Assembly (NCBI GenBank): GCA_947561585.1
Contig: CANNZV010000258.1
Span: 1 to 64,000 of the forward strand
Direction of reading: 5' to 3'
DNA length: 64,000 bases
From: Caprella mutica
Taxonomy: Eukaryota > Arthropoda > Malacostraca > Amphipoda > Caprellidae
The position numbers and the translations under genes are program-made. This document shows, one piece after another, positions 1 through 14,100 of the stretch. Position 1 is the first letter of the stretch. Every line of letters begins with the position of its first letter. The notes below the pieces were generated by a model. The model had not been told where the DNA came from and did not search any database. It was given only the letters and a program-made list of their open reading frames with translations.

Positions 1-446
1 ATAGTACATCATCATGGTGACTCTTTTCTCTAATAGAAGATCATCACAGTTATTCTTTTCTTTGATGGTTTATCATCATAGTTACTCTTTTCTCTGATAG
101 TACATCATCACAGTTACTCTTTTATTTTGATAGTACATCATCAAAGTGACACTTTTCTCTGATAGTACATCATCACAGTGACCATTTTCTCTGATAGTAC
201 ATCATCAAAGTGACTCTTCCTATGATAGTACATCATCACAGTGACTCTTTTCTCTGATAGTACATCATCACAGTTACTCTTTTCTCTGATTGTACATCAT
301 CATAGTGACTCTTTTCTCTGATAGTAAATCATCACAGATACTCTTTTCTCTGGTAGTACATCATCATAGTGACTCTTTTCTTTGATAGTATATCATCACA
401 GTTACACTTTTCTTTGATAGTACATCATCAAAGTGACCCCTTCTCT

Positions 447-3400
447 GACAGTACATCATCACAGTGACTCTTTTCTCTGATAGTACATCATCATAAAGAC
501 TCTTTTCTTTGATATTACATCATCACAGTGACTCTTTTCACTGATATTACATCATCACAGTGTCTTTTTCTCTGATAGTACATCATCACAGTGACTCTTT
601 TCTCTGACAGTACTTCATCACAGTGACTCTCTTCTCTGAAAGTACATCATCACAGTTCCTTTTTTCTTTTATTGTACACCATCACAGTGACTCTTTTCTC
701 AGATTGTACATCATCACAGTTACTCTTTTCTCTGAAAGTACATCATCAAAGTGACTATTTTTTCTTTGGTAGTACATCATCAAAGTGACTCTTTTCTCTG
801 ATAGTACATCATCACAGTGACTCTTTTCTCTGAAAGTACATCATCAAAGTGACTCTTTTTTTTCTTTGGTAGTACATCATCACAGTGACTCTTTTCTCTG
901 ACAGTACTTCATCACAGTGACTCTCTTCTCTGAAAGTACATCATCACAGTTCCTTTTTTCTTTTATTGTACACCATCACAGTGACTCTTTTCTCAGATTA
1001 TACATCATCACAGTAACTTTTTTCTCTGAAAGTACATCATCACAGTGACTCTTTTCCTGATTGTCATCATCACAAATACTCTTTTCTTTGATAGTACATC
1101 ATCATAGTTACTCTTTTCTCTGAAAGTACATCACCTCAGTGACCTTTTTCTGATAGTTCATCATCAAAGTAACCCCTTTCTCTGATAGTATATCATCATA
1201 GTGACTCTTTTCTCTTATAGTACACCATCAAAGTGACTCTTTTCTTTGGAAATAAATCATCACAGTGACTCTTTTCTCTGATAGTACATTATCACAGTGA
1301 CTCTTTTATTCTGATAGTACATCTTCACACTGAATTTTTCTGTCTGATAGTACATCATCACTTAGACTCTTTCTCTAATAGTACATCATCACAGAGACTC
1401 TTTTCTCAGATTACACATCATCATAGTGACTCTTTTCTCTGATAGTACATCATCACATTTATTCTTTTCTTTAATATTGCATCATCACAGTGACTCTTTT
1501 CTTTGATAGTACATCATCACATTGACTCTTTTCTCTGATAGTACATCATCACAGAGACTCTTTTCTCAGATAGTACATCATCATAGTCTTTCTTATCTCT
1601 GATAGTACATCATCACAGTTATTCTTTTCTTTGATAGTGCATCATCAGAGTGACTCTTATCTCAGATAGTACATCATCGCAGTCACAATTTTCTCTGATA
1701 GTACATCATCACAGTGACTTTTTTATCAGATAGTACATCATCATAGTGACTCTTTTCTCTAATAGAAGATCATCACAGTTATTCTTTTCTTTAATGGTTT
1801 ATCATCATAGTTAATCTTTTCTCTGATAGTACATCATCACAGTTGCTCTTTTTTTTGATAGTACATCATCACAGTGACTCTTTTCTCTGATAGTACATCA
1901 TCACAGTGACCATTTTCTCTGATAGTACATCATCAAAGTGACTCTTCCTATGATAGTACATCATCACAGTGACTCTTTTCTCTGATAGTACATCATCACA
2001 GTTACTCTTTTCTCTGATTGTACATCATCATAGTGACTCTTTTCTCTGATAGTACATCATCACAGATACTCTTTTCTCTGGTAGTACATCATCATAGTGA
2101 CTCTTTTCTTTGATAGTACATCATCACAGTTACACTTTTCTTTGATAGTACATCATCACAGTGACCCTCTTCTCTGACAGTACATCATCACAGAGACTCT
2201 TTTCTCTGATAGTACATCATCATAAAGACTCTTTTCTTTGATATTACATCATCACAGTGACTCTTTTCTCTGATATTACATCATCACAGTGTCTTTTTCT
2301 CTGATTGTACATCATCACAGTGACTCTTTTCTCTGACAGTACTTCATCACAGTGACTCTCTTCTCTGAAAGTACATCATCACAGTTCCTTTTTTCTTTTA
2401 TTGTACACCATCACAGTGACTCTTTTCTCAGATTGTCATCATCACAAATACTCTTTTCTTTGATAGTACATCATCATAGTTACTCTTTTCTCTGAAAGTA
2501 CATCACCTCAGTGACCTTTTTCTGATAGTTCATCATCAAAGTGACCCCTTTCTCTGATAGTACATCATCACAGTGACTCTTTTCTCTGATTGTCATCATC
2601 ACAAATACTCTTTTCTTTGATAGTACATCATCATAGTTACTCTTTTCTCTGAAAGTACATCACCTCAGTGACCTTTTTCTGATAGTTCATCATCAAAGCG
2701 ACCCTTTTCTCTGATAGTATATCATCATAGTGACTCTTTTCTCTGGAAGTACATCATCACAGTTCCTTTTTTCTTTTATTGTACACCATCACAGTGACTC
2801 TTTTCTCAGATTATACATCATCACAGTAACTTAATTCTCTGAAAGTACATCATCACAGTGACTCTTTTCCTGATTGTCATCATCACAAATACTCTTTTCT
2901 TTGATAGTACATCATCATAGTTACTCTTTTCTCTGAAAGTACATCACCTCAGTGACCTTTTTCTGATAGTTCATCATCAAAATGACCCCTTTCTCTGATA
3001 GTATATCATCATAGTGACTCTTTTCTCTTATAGTACACCATCAAATTGACTCTTTTCTTTGGAAATAAATCATCACAGTGACTCTTTTCTCTGATAGTAC
3101 ATTATCACAGTGAGTCTTTTATTCTGATAGTACATCTTCACACTGAATTTTTCTGTCTGATAGTACATCATCACTTAGACTCTTTCTCTAATAGTACATC
3201 ATCACAGAGACTCTTTTCTCAGATTACACATCATCATAGTGACTCTTTTCTCTGATAGTACATCATCACATTTATTCTTTTCTTTGATATTGCATCATCA
3301 CAGTGACTCTTTTCTCTGATAGTACATCATCACAGTGACTTTTTTCTGATAGTACATCATCACAGTGACTCTTTTCTTTGATAGTACATCATCACATTGA

Positions 3401-6400
3401 CTCTTTTCTCTGATAGTACATCATCACAGAGACTCTTTTCTCAGATAGTACATCATCATAGTCTTTCTTTTCTCTGATAGTACATCATCACAGTTATTCT
3501 TTTCTTTGATAGTGCATCATCAGAGTGACTCTTATCTCAGATAGTACATCATTACAGTCACAATTTTCTCTGATAGTACATCATCACAGTGACTTTTTTA
3601 TCAGATAGTACATCATCATGGTGACTCTTTTCTCTAATAGAAGATCATCACAGTTATTCTTTTCTTTGATGGTTTATCATCATAGTTACTCTTTTCTCTG
3701 ATAGTACATCATCACAGTTACTCTTTTTTTTTGATAGTACATCATCAAAGTGACTCTTTTCTCTGATAGTACATCATCACAGTGACCATTTTCTCTGATA
3801 GTACATCATCAAAGTGACTCTTCCTATGATAGTACATCATCACAGTGACTCTTTTCTCTGATAGTACATCATCACAGTTACTCTTTTCTCTGATTGTACA
3901 TCATCATAGTGACTCTTTTCTCTGATAGTACATCATCACAGATACTCTTTTCTCTGGTAGTACATCATCATAGTGACTCTTTTCTTTGATAGTACATCAT
4001 CACAGTTACACTTTTCTTTGATAGTACATCATCACAGTGACCCTCTTCTCTGACAGTACATCATCACAGTGACTCTTTTCTCTGATAGTACATCATCATA
4101 AAGACTCTTTTCTTTGATATTACATCATCACAGTGACTCTTTTCTCTGATATTACATCATCACAGTGTCTCTTTCTCTGATTGTACATCATCACAGTGAC
4201 TCTTTTCTCTGACAGTACTTCATCACAGTGACTCTCTTCTCTGAAAGTACATCATCACAGTTCCTTTTTTCTTTTATTGTACACCATCACAGTGACTCTT
4301 TTCTCAGATTGTACATCATCACAGTTACTCTTTTCTCTGAAAGTACATCATCAAAGTGACTATTTTTTCTTTGGTAGTACATCATCAAAGTGACTCTTTT
4401 CTCTGATAGTACATCATCACAGTGACTCTTTTATCTGAAAGTACATCATCAAATTGACTCTTTTTTTCTTTGATAGTACATCATCACAGTGACTCTTTTC
4501 TCTGACAGTACTTCATCACAGTGACTCTCTTCTCTGAAAGTACATCATCACATTTCCTTTTTTCTTTTATTGTACACCATCACAGTGACTCTTTTCTCAG
4601 ATTGTCATCATCACAAATACTCTTTTCTTTGATAGTACATCATCATAGTTACTCTTTTCTCTGAAAGTACATCACCTCAGTGACTTTTTTCTGATAGTTC
4701 ATCATCAAAGTGACCCCTTTCTCTGATAGTACATCATCACAGTGACTCTTTTCTCTGATTGTCATCATCACAAATACTCTTTTCTTTGATAGTACATCAT
4801 CATAGTTACTCTTTTCTCTGAAAGTACATCACCTCAGTGACCTTTTTCTGATAGTTCATCATCAAAGTGACCCTTTTCTCTGATAGTACATCATCATAGT
4901 GACTCTTTTCTCTGAAAGTACATCATCAAAGTGACTCTTTTCTCTGATAGTACATCATCACAGTCTATCTCTTCTCTGAAAGTACATCATCACAGTTCCT
5001 TTTTTCTTTTATTGTACACCATCACAGTGACTCTTTTCTCAGATTTTACATCATCACAGTTACTCTCTCCTCTGAAAGTACATCATCACAGTTCCTTTTT
5101 TCTTTTATTGTACACCATCACAATGACTCTTTTCTCAGATTGTACATCATCACAGTGACCATTTTTCTCTGATAGTACATCATCAAAGTGACTCTTTTCA
5201 TGATAGTATATCATAACAGTGACTCTTTTCTCTGATAGTACATCATCACAGATACTCTTTTCTTTGATATTACATCATCACAGTGACTCTTTTCTCTGAT
5301 AGTACATCATCACAGTGTCTTTTTCTCTGATAGTACATCATCACAGTGACTCTTTTCTCTGACAGTACTTCATCACAGTGACTCTCTTCTCTGAAAGTAC
5401 ATCATCACAGTTCCTTTTTTCTTTTATTGTACACCATCACAGTGACTCTTTTCTCAGATTGTACATCATCACAGTTACTCTTTTCTCTGTAAGTACATCA
5501 TCAAAGTGACTCTTTTCTCTGATAGTACATCATCACAGTGACTTTTTTCTCTGAAAGTACATCACCAAAGTGACTCTTTTTTTCTTTGGTAGTACATCAT
5601 CACAGTGACTCTGTTCTCTGACAGTACTTCATCACAGTGACTCTCTTCTCTGAAAGTACATCATCACAGTTCTTTTTTTCTTTTATTGTACACCATCACA
5701 GTGACTCTTTTCTCAGATTATACATCATCACAGTAACTTTTTTCTCTGAAAGTATATCATCACAGTGACTCTTTTCTCTGATTGTCATCATCACAAATAC
5801 TCTTTTCTTTGATAGTACATCATCATAGTGACATTTTTCTCTTATAGTACACCATCAAAGTGACTCTTTTCTTTGGAAATAAATCATCACAGTGACTCTT
5901 TTCTCTGATAGTACATTATCACAGTGACTCTTTTATTCTGATAGTACATCTTCACACTGAATTTTTCTGTCTGATAGTACATCATCACTGAGACTCTTTC
6001 TCTGATAGTACATCATCACAGAGACTCTTTTCTCAGATTACACATCATCATAGTGACTCTTTTTTTTGATAGTGCATCATCACATTTATTCTTTTCTTTA
6101 ATATTGCATCATCACAGTGACTCTTTTCTCTGATAGTTCATCATCACAGTGACTTTTCTCTGATAGTACATCATCACAGTGACTCTTTTCTTTGATAGTA
6201 CATCATCACATTGACTCTTTTCTCTGATAGTACATCATCACAGAGACTCTTTTCTCAGATAGTACATCATCATAGTCTTTCTTTTCTCTGATAGTACATC
6301 ATCACAGTTATTCTTTTCTTTGATAGTGCATCATCAGAGTGACTCTTATCTCGGATAGTACATCATCACAGTCACAATTTTCTCTGATAGTACATCATCA

Positions 6401-6950
6401 CAGTGACTCTTTTATCAGATAGTACATCATCATAGTGACTCTTTTCTCTAATAGAAGATCATCACAGTTATTCTTTTCTTTGATGGTTTATCATCATAGT
6501 TACTCTTTTCTCTGATAGTACATCATCACAGTTACTCTTTTTTTTTGATAGTACATCATCCCAGTAACTCTTTTCTCTGATAGTACATCATCACAGTGAC
6601 CATTTTCTCTGATAGTACATCATCAAAGTGACTCTTTCTATGATAGTATATCATCACAGTGACTCTTTTCTCTGATAGTACATCATCACAGTTACTCTTT
6701 TCTCTGATAGTACATCATCATAGTGACTCTTTTCTCTGATAGTACATCATCACAGATACTCTTTTCTCTGATAGTACATCATCATAGTGACTCTTTTCTT
6801 TGATAGTACATCATCACAGTTACACTTTTCTTTGATAGTACATCATCACAGTGACCCTCTTCTCTGACAGTACATCATCACAGTGACTCTTTTCTCTGAT
6901 AGTACATCATCATAAAGACTCTTTTCTTTGATATTACATCATCACAGTGA
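447..6950. repeat. Higher-order satellite segment, copy 1
   Basis: This stretch of the satellite matches 11145-17648 monomer by monomer, including idiosyncratic variants. Examples are the ACACTGAATTTTTCTGTCTG monomer and the run around 4931-5160. The offset is 10,698 bp at both ends and 10,634 bp in the middle. The change is explained by whole two-monomer (64-bp) differences. Confidence 0.8.
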
Positions 6951-9896
6951 CTCTTTTCACTGATATTACATCATCACAGTGTCTTTTTCTCTGATAGTAC
7001 ATCATCACAGTGACTCTTTTCTCTGACAGTACTTCATCACAGTGACTCTCTTCTCTGAAAGTACATCATCACAGTTCCTTTTTTCTTTTATTGTACACCA
7101 TCACAGTGACTCTTTTCTCAGATTGTACATCATCACAGTTACTCTTTTCTCTGAAAGTACATCATCAAAGTGACTATTTTTTCTTTGGTAGTACATCATC
7201 AAAGTGACTCTTTTCTCTGATAGTACATCATCACAGTGACTCTTTTCTCTGAAAGTACATCATCAAAGTGACTCTTTTTTTTCTTTGGTAGTACATCATC
7301 ACAGTGACTCTTTTCTCTGACAGTACTTCATCACAGTGACTCTCTTCTCTGAAAGTACATCATCACAGTTCCTTTTTTCTTTTATTGTACACCATCACAG
7401 TGACTCTTTTCTCAGATTATACATCACCACAGTAACTTTTTTCTCTGAAAGTACATCATCACAGTGACTCTTTTCCTGATTGTCATCATCACAAATACTC
7501 TTTTCTTTGATAGTACATCATCATAGTTACTCTTTTCTCTGAAAGTACATCACCTCAGTGACCTTTTTCTGATAGTTCATCATCAAAGTAACCCCTTTCT
7601 CTGATAGTATATCATCATAGTGACTCTTTTCTCTTATAGTACACCATCAAAGTGACTCTTTTCTTTGGAAATAAATCATCACAGTGACTCTTTTCTCTGA
7701 TAGTACATTATCACAGTGACTCTTTTAATCTGATAGTACATCTTCACACTGAATTTTTCTGTCTGATAGTACATCATCACTTAGACTCTTTCTCTAATAG
7801 TACATCATCACAGAGACTCTTTTCTCAGATTACACATCATCATAGTGACTCTTTTCTCTGATAGTACATCATCACATTTATTCTTTTCTTTAATATTGCA
7901 TCATCACAGTGACTCTTTTCTTTGATAGTACATCATCACATTGACTCTTTTCTCTGATAGTACATCATCACAGAGACTCTTTTCTCAGATAGTACATCAT
8001 CATTGTCTTTCTCATCTCTGATAGTACATCATCACAGTTATTCTTTTCTTTGATAGTGCATCATCAGAGTGACTCTTATCTCAGATAGTACATCATCACA
8101 GTCACAATTTTCTCTGATAGTACATCATCACAGTGACTTTTTCATCAGATAGTACATCATCATAGTGACTCTTTTCTCTAATAGAAGATCATCACAGTTA
8201 TTCTTTTCTTTAATGGTTTATCATCATAGTTAATCTTTTCTCTGATAGTACATCATCACAGTTGCTCTTTTTTTTGATAGTACATCATCACAGTGACTCT
8301 TTTCTCTGATAGTACATCATCACAGTGACCATTTTCTCTGATAGTACATCATCAAAGTGACTCTTCCTATGATAGTACATCATCACAGTGACTCTTTTCT
8401 CTGATAGTACATCATCACAGTTACTCTTTTCTCTGATTGTACATCATCATAGTGACTCTTTTCTCTGATAATACATCATCACAGATACTCTTTTCTCTGG
8501 TAGTACATCATCATAGTGACTCTTTTCTTTGATAGTACATCATCACAGTTACACTTTTCTTTGATAGTACATCATCACAGTGACCCTCTTCTCTGACAGT
8601 ACATCATCACAGTGACTCTTTTCTCTGATAGTACATCATCATAAAGACTCTTTTCTTTGATATTACATCATCACAGTGACTCTTTTCTCTGATATTACAT
8701 CATCACAGTGTCTTTTTCTCTGATTGTACATCATCACAGTGACTCTTTTCTCTGACAGTACTTCATCACAGTGACTCTCTTCTCTGAAAGTACATCATCA
8801 CAGTTCCTTTTTTCTTTTATTGTACACCATCACAGTGACTCTTTTCTCTGATTGTCATCATCACAAATACTCTTTTCTTTGATAGTACATCATCATAGTT
8901 ACTCTTTTCTCTGAAAGTACATCACCTCAGTGACCTTTTTCTGATAGTTCATCATCAAAGCGACCCTTTTCTCTGATAGTATACCATCATAGTGACTCTT
9001 TTCTCTGGAAGTACATCATCACAGTTCCTTTTTTCTTTTATTGTACACCATCACAGTGACTCTTTTCTCAGATTATACATCATCACAGTAACTTAATTCT
9101 CTGAAAGTACATCATCACAGTGACTCTTTTCCTGATTGTCATCATCACAAATACTCTTTTCTTTGATAGTACATCATCATAGTTACTCTTTTCTCTGAAA
9201 GTACATCACCTCAGTGACCTTTTTCTGATAGTTCATCATCAAAATGACCCCTTTCTCTGATAGTATATCATCATAGTGACTCTTTTCTCTTATAGTACAC
9301 CATCAAAGTGACTCTTTTCTTTGGAAATAAATCATCACAGTGACTCTTTTCTCTGATAGTACATTATCACAGTGAGTCTTTTATTCTGATAGTACATCTT
9401 CACACTGAATTTTTCTGTCTGATAGTACATCATCACTTAGACTCTTTCTCTAATAGTACATCATCACAGAGACTCTTTTCTCAGATTACACATCATCATA
9501 GTGACTCTTTTCTCTGATAGTACATCATCACATTTATTCTTTTCTTTGATATTGCATCATCACAGTGACTCTTTTCTCTGATAGTACATCATCACAGTGA
9601 CTTTTTTCTGATAGTACATCATCACAGTGACTCTTTTCTTTGATAGTACATCATCACATTGACTCTTTTCTCTGATAGTACATCATCACAGAGACTCTTT
9701 TCTCAGATAGTACATCATCATAGTCTTTCTTTTCTCTGATAGTACATCATCACAGTTATTCTTTTCTTTGATAGTGCATCATCAGAGTGACTCTTATCTC
9801 AGATAGTACATCATCACAGTCACAATTTTCTCTGATAGTACATTATCACAGTGACTTTTTTATCAGATAGTACATCATCATGGTGACTCTTTTCTC

Positions 9897-11144
9897 TAAT
9901 AGAAGATCATCACAGTTATTCTTTTCTTTGATGGTTTATCATCATAGTTACTCTTTTCTCTGATAGTACATCATCACAGTTACTCTTTTATTTTGATAGT
10001 ACATCATCAAAGTGACTCTTTTCTCTGATAGTACATCATCACAGTGACCATTTTCTCTGATAGTACATCATCAAAGTGACTCTTCCTATGATAGTACATC
10101 ATCACAGTGACTCTTTTCTCTGATAGTACATCATCACAGTTACTCTTTTCTCTGATTGTACATCATCATAGTGACTCTTTTCTCTGATAGTAAATCATCA
10201 CAGATACTCTTTTCTCTGGTAGTACATCATCATAGTGACTCTTTTCTTTGATAGTATATCATCACAGTTACACTTTTCTTTGATGGTTTATCATCATAGT
10301 GACTCTTTTCTCTGATAGTACATCATCACATTTATTCTTTTCTTTGATATTGCATCATCACAGTGACTCTTTTCTCTGATAGTACATCATCACAGTGACT
10401 TTTTTCTGATAGTACATCATCACAGTGACTCTTTTCTTTGATAGTACATCATCACATTGACTCTTTTCTCTGATAGTACATCATCACAGAGACTCTTTTC
10501 TCAGATAGTACATCATCATAGTCTTTCTTTTCTCTGATAGTACATCATCACAGTTATTCTTTTCTTTGATAGTGCATCATCAGAGTGACTCTTATCTCAG
10601 ATAGTACATCATCACAGTCACAATTTTCTCTGATAGTACATTATCACAGTGACTTTTTTATCAGATAGTACATCATCATGGTGACTCTTTTCTCTAATAG
10701 AAGATCATCACAGTTATTCTTTTCTTTGATGGTTTATCATCATAGTTACTCTTTTCTCTGATAGTACATCATCACAGTTACTCTTTTATTTTGATAGTAC
10801 ATCATCAAAGTGACTCTTTTCTCTGATAGTACATCATCACAGTGACCATTTTCTCTGATAGTACATCATCAAAGTGACTCTTCCTATGATAGTACATCAT
10901 CACAGTGACTCTTTTCTCTGATAGTACATCATCACAGTTACTCTTTTCTCTGATTGTACATCATCATAGTGACTCTTTTCTCTGATAGTAAATCATCACA
11001 GATACTCTTTTCTCTGGTAGTACATCATCATGGTGACTCTTTTCTCTAATAGAAGATCATCACAGTTATTCTTTTCTTTGATGGTTTATCATCATAGTTA
11101 CTCTTTTCTCTGATAGTACATCATCACAGTTACTCTTTTATTTT
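9897..11144. repeat. Stack of truncated higher-order blocks
   Basis: The same block start occurs three times in quick succession, at 9897, 10695 and 11047. Each has the TTTATTTTGA variant also seen at 31. The first is cut at about 10273, where it jumps to a different monomer register. The second is cut at about 11025 and the third at about 11145. This is a local record of repeated unequal crossover or a rolling-circle-like reinsertion. Confidence 0.7.
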
Positions 11145-14100
11145 GACAGTACATCATCACAGTGACTCTTTTCTCTGATAGTACATCATCATAAAGACTC
11201 TTTTCTTTGATATTACATCATCACAGTGACTCTTTTCACTGATATTACATCATCACAGTGTCTTTTTCTCTGATAGTACATCATCACAGTGACTCTTTTC
11301 TCTGACAGTACTTCATCACAGTGACTCTTTTCTCAGATTGTACATCATCACAGTTACTCTTTTCTCTGAAAGTACATCATCAAAGTGACTATTTTTTCTT
11401 TGGTAGTACATCATCAAAGTGACTCTTTTCTCTGATAGTACATCATCACAGTGACTCTTTTCTCTGAAAGTACATCATCAAAGTGACTCTTTTTTTTCTT
11501 TGGTAGTACATCATCACAGTGACTCTTTTCTCTGACAGTACTTCATCACAGTGACTCTCTTCTCTGAAAGTACATCATCACAGTTCCTTTTTTCTTTTAT
11601 TGTACACCATCACAGTGACTCTTTTCTCAGATTATACATCATCACAGTAACTTTTTTCTCTGAAAGTACATCATCACAGTGACTCTTTTCCTGATTGTCA
11701 TCATCACAAATACTCTTTTCTTTGATAGTACATCATCATAGTTACTCTTTTCTCTGAAAGTACATCACCTCAGTGACCTTTTTCTGATAGTTCATCATCA
11801 AAGTAACCCCTTTCTCTGATAGTATATCATCATAGTGACTCTTTTCTCTTATAGTACACCATCAAAGTGACTCTTTTCTTTGGAAATAAATCATCACAGT
11901 GACTCTTTTCTCTGATAGTACATTATCACAGTGACTCTTTTATTCTGATAGTACATCTTCACACTGAATTTTTCTGTCTGATAGTACATCATCACTTAGA
12001 CTCTTTCTCTAATAGTACATCATCACAGAGACTCTTTTCTCAGATTACACATCATCATAGTGACTCTTTTCTCTGATAGTATATCATCACATTTATTCTT
12101 TTCTTTAATATTGCATCATCACAGTGACTCTTTTCTTTGATAGTACATCATCACATTGACTCTTTTCTCTGATAGTACATCATCACAGAGACTCTTTTCT
12201 CAGATAGTACATCATCATAGTCTTTCTTATCTCTGATAGTACATCATCACAGTTATTCTTTTCTTTGATAGTGCATCATCAGAGTGACTCTTATCTCAGA
12301 TAGTACATCATCACAGTCACAATTTTCTCTGATAGTACATCATCACAGTGACTTTTTTATCAGATAGTACATCATCATAGTGACTCTTTTCTCTAATAGA
12401 AGATCATCACAGTTATTCTTTTCTTTAATGGTTTATCATCATAGTTAATCTTTTCTCTGATAGTACATCATCACAGTTGCTCTTTTTTTTGATAGTACAT
12501 CATCACAGTGACTCTTTTCTCTGATAGTACACCATCACAGTGACCATTTTCTCTGATAGTACATCATCAAAGTGACTCTTCCTATGATAGTACATCATCA
12601 CAGTGACTCTTTTCTCTGATAGTACATCATCACAGTTACTCTTTTCTCTGATTGTACATCATCATAGTGACTCTTTTCTCTGATAGTACATCATCACAGA
12701 TACTCTTTTCTCTGGTAGTACATCATCATAGTGACTCTTTTCTTTGATAGTACATCATCACAGTTACACTTTTCTTTGATAGTACATCATCACAGTGACC
12801 CTCTTCTCTGACAGTACATCATCACAGAGACTCTTTTCTCTGATAGTACATCATCATAAAGACTCTTTTCTTTGATATTACATCATCACAGTGACTCTTT
12901 TCTCTGATATTACATCATCACAGTGTCTTTTTCTCTGATTGTACATCATCACAGTGACTCTTTTCTCTGACAGTACTTCATCACAGTGACTCTCTTCTCT
13001 GAAAGTACATCATCACAGTTCCTTTTTTCTTTTACTGTACACCATCACAGTGACTCTTTTCTCAGATTGTCATCATCACAAATACTCTTTTCTTTGATAG
13101 TACATCATCATAGTTACTCTTTTCTCTGAAAGTACATCACCTCAGTGACCTTTTTCTGATAGTTCATCATCAAAGTGACCCCTTTCTCTGATGGTACATC
13201 ATCACAGTGACTCTTTTCTCTGATTGTCATCATCACAAATACTCTTTTCTTTGATAGTACATCATCATAGTTACTCTTTTCTCTGAAAGTACATCACCTC
13301 AGTGACCTTTTTCTGATAGTTCATCATCAAAGCGACCCTTTTCTCTGATAGTATATCATCATAGTGACTCTTTTCTCTGGAAGTACATCATCACAGTTCC
13401 TTTTTTCTTTTATTGTACACCATCACAGTGACTCTTTTCTCAGATTATACATCATCACAGTAACTTAATTCTCTGAAAGTACATCATCACAGTGACTCTT
13501 TTCCTGATTGTCATCATCACAAATACTCTTTTCTTTGATAGTACATCATCATAGTTACTCTTTTCTCTGAAAGTACATCACCTCAGTGACCTTTTTCTGA
13601 TAGTTCATCATCAAAATGACCCCTTTCTCTGATAGTATATCATCATAGTGACTCTTTTCTCTTATAGTACACCATCAAATTGACTCTTTTCTTTGGAAAT
13701 AAATCATCACAGTGACTCTTTTCTCTGATAGTACATTATCACAGTGAGTCTTTTATTCTGATAGTACATCTTCACACTGAATTTTTCTGTCTGATAGTAC
13801 ATCATCACTTAGACTCTTTCTCTAATAGTACATCATCACAGAGACTCTTTTCTCAGATTACACATCATCATAGTGACTCTTTTCTCTGATAGTACATCAT
13901 CACATTTATTCTTTTCTTTGATATTGCATCATCACAGTGACTCTTTTCTCTGATAGTACATCATCACAGTGACTTTTTTCTGATAGTACATCATCACAGT
14001 GACTCTTTTCTTTGATAGTACATCATCACATTGACTCTTTTCTCTGATAGTACATCATCACAGAGACTCTTTTCTCAGATAGTACATCATCATAGTCTTT

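Noticed and set aside
4931..5158. 75-codon ORF in the satellite
   Set aside because: It only translates the 32-bp monomer (Ser/His/Phe-rich repeats). Copies of the array around it are broken in every frame.
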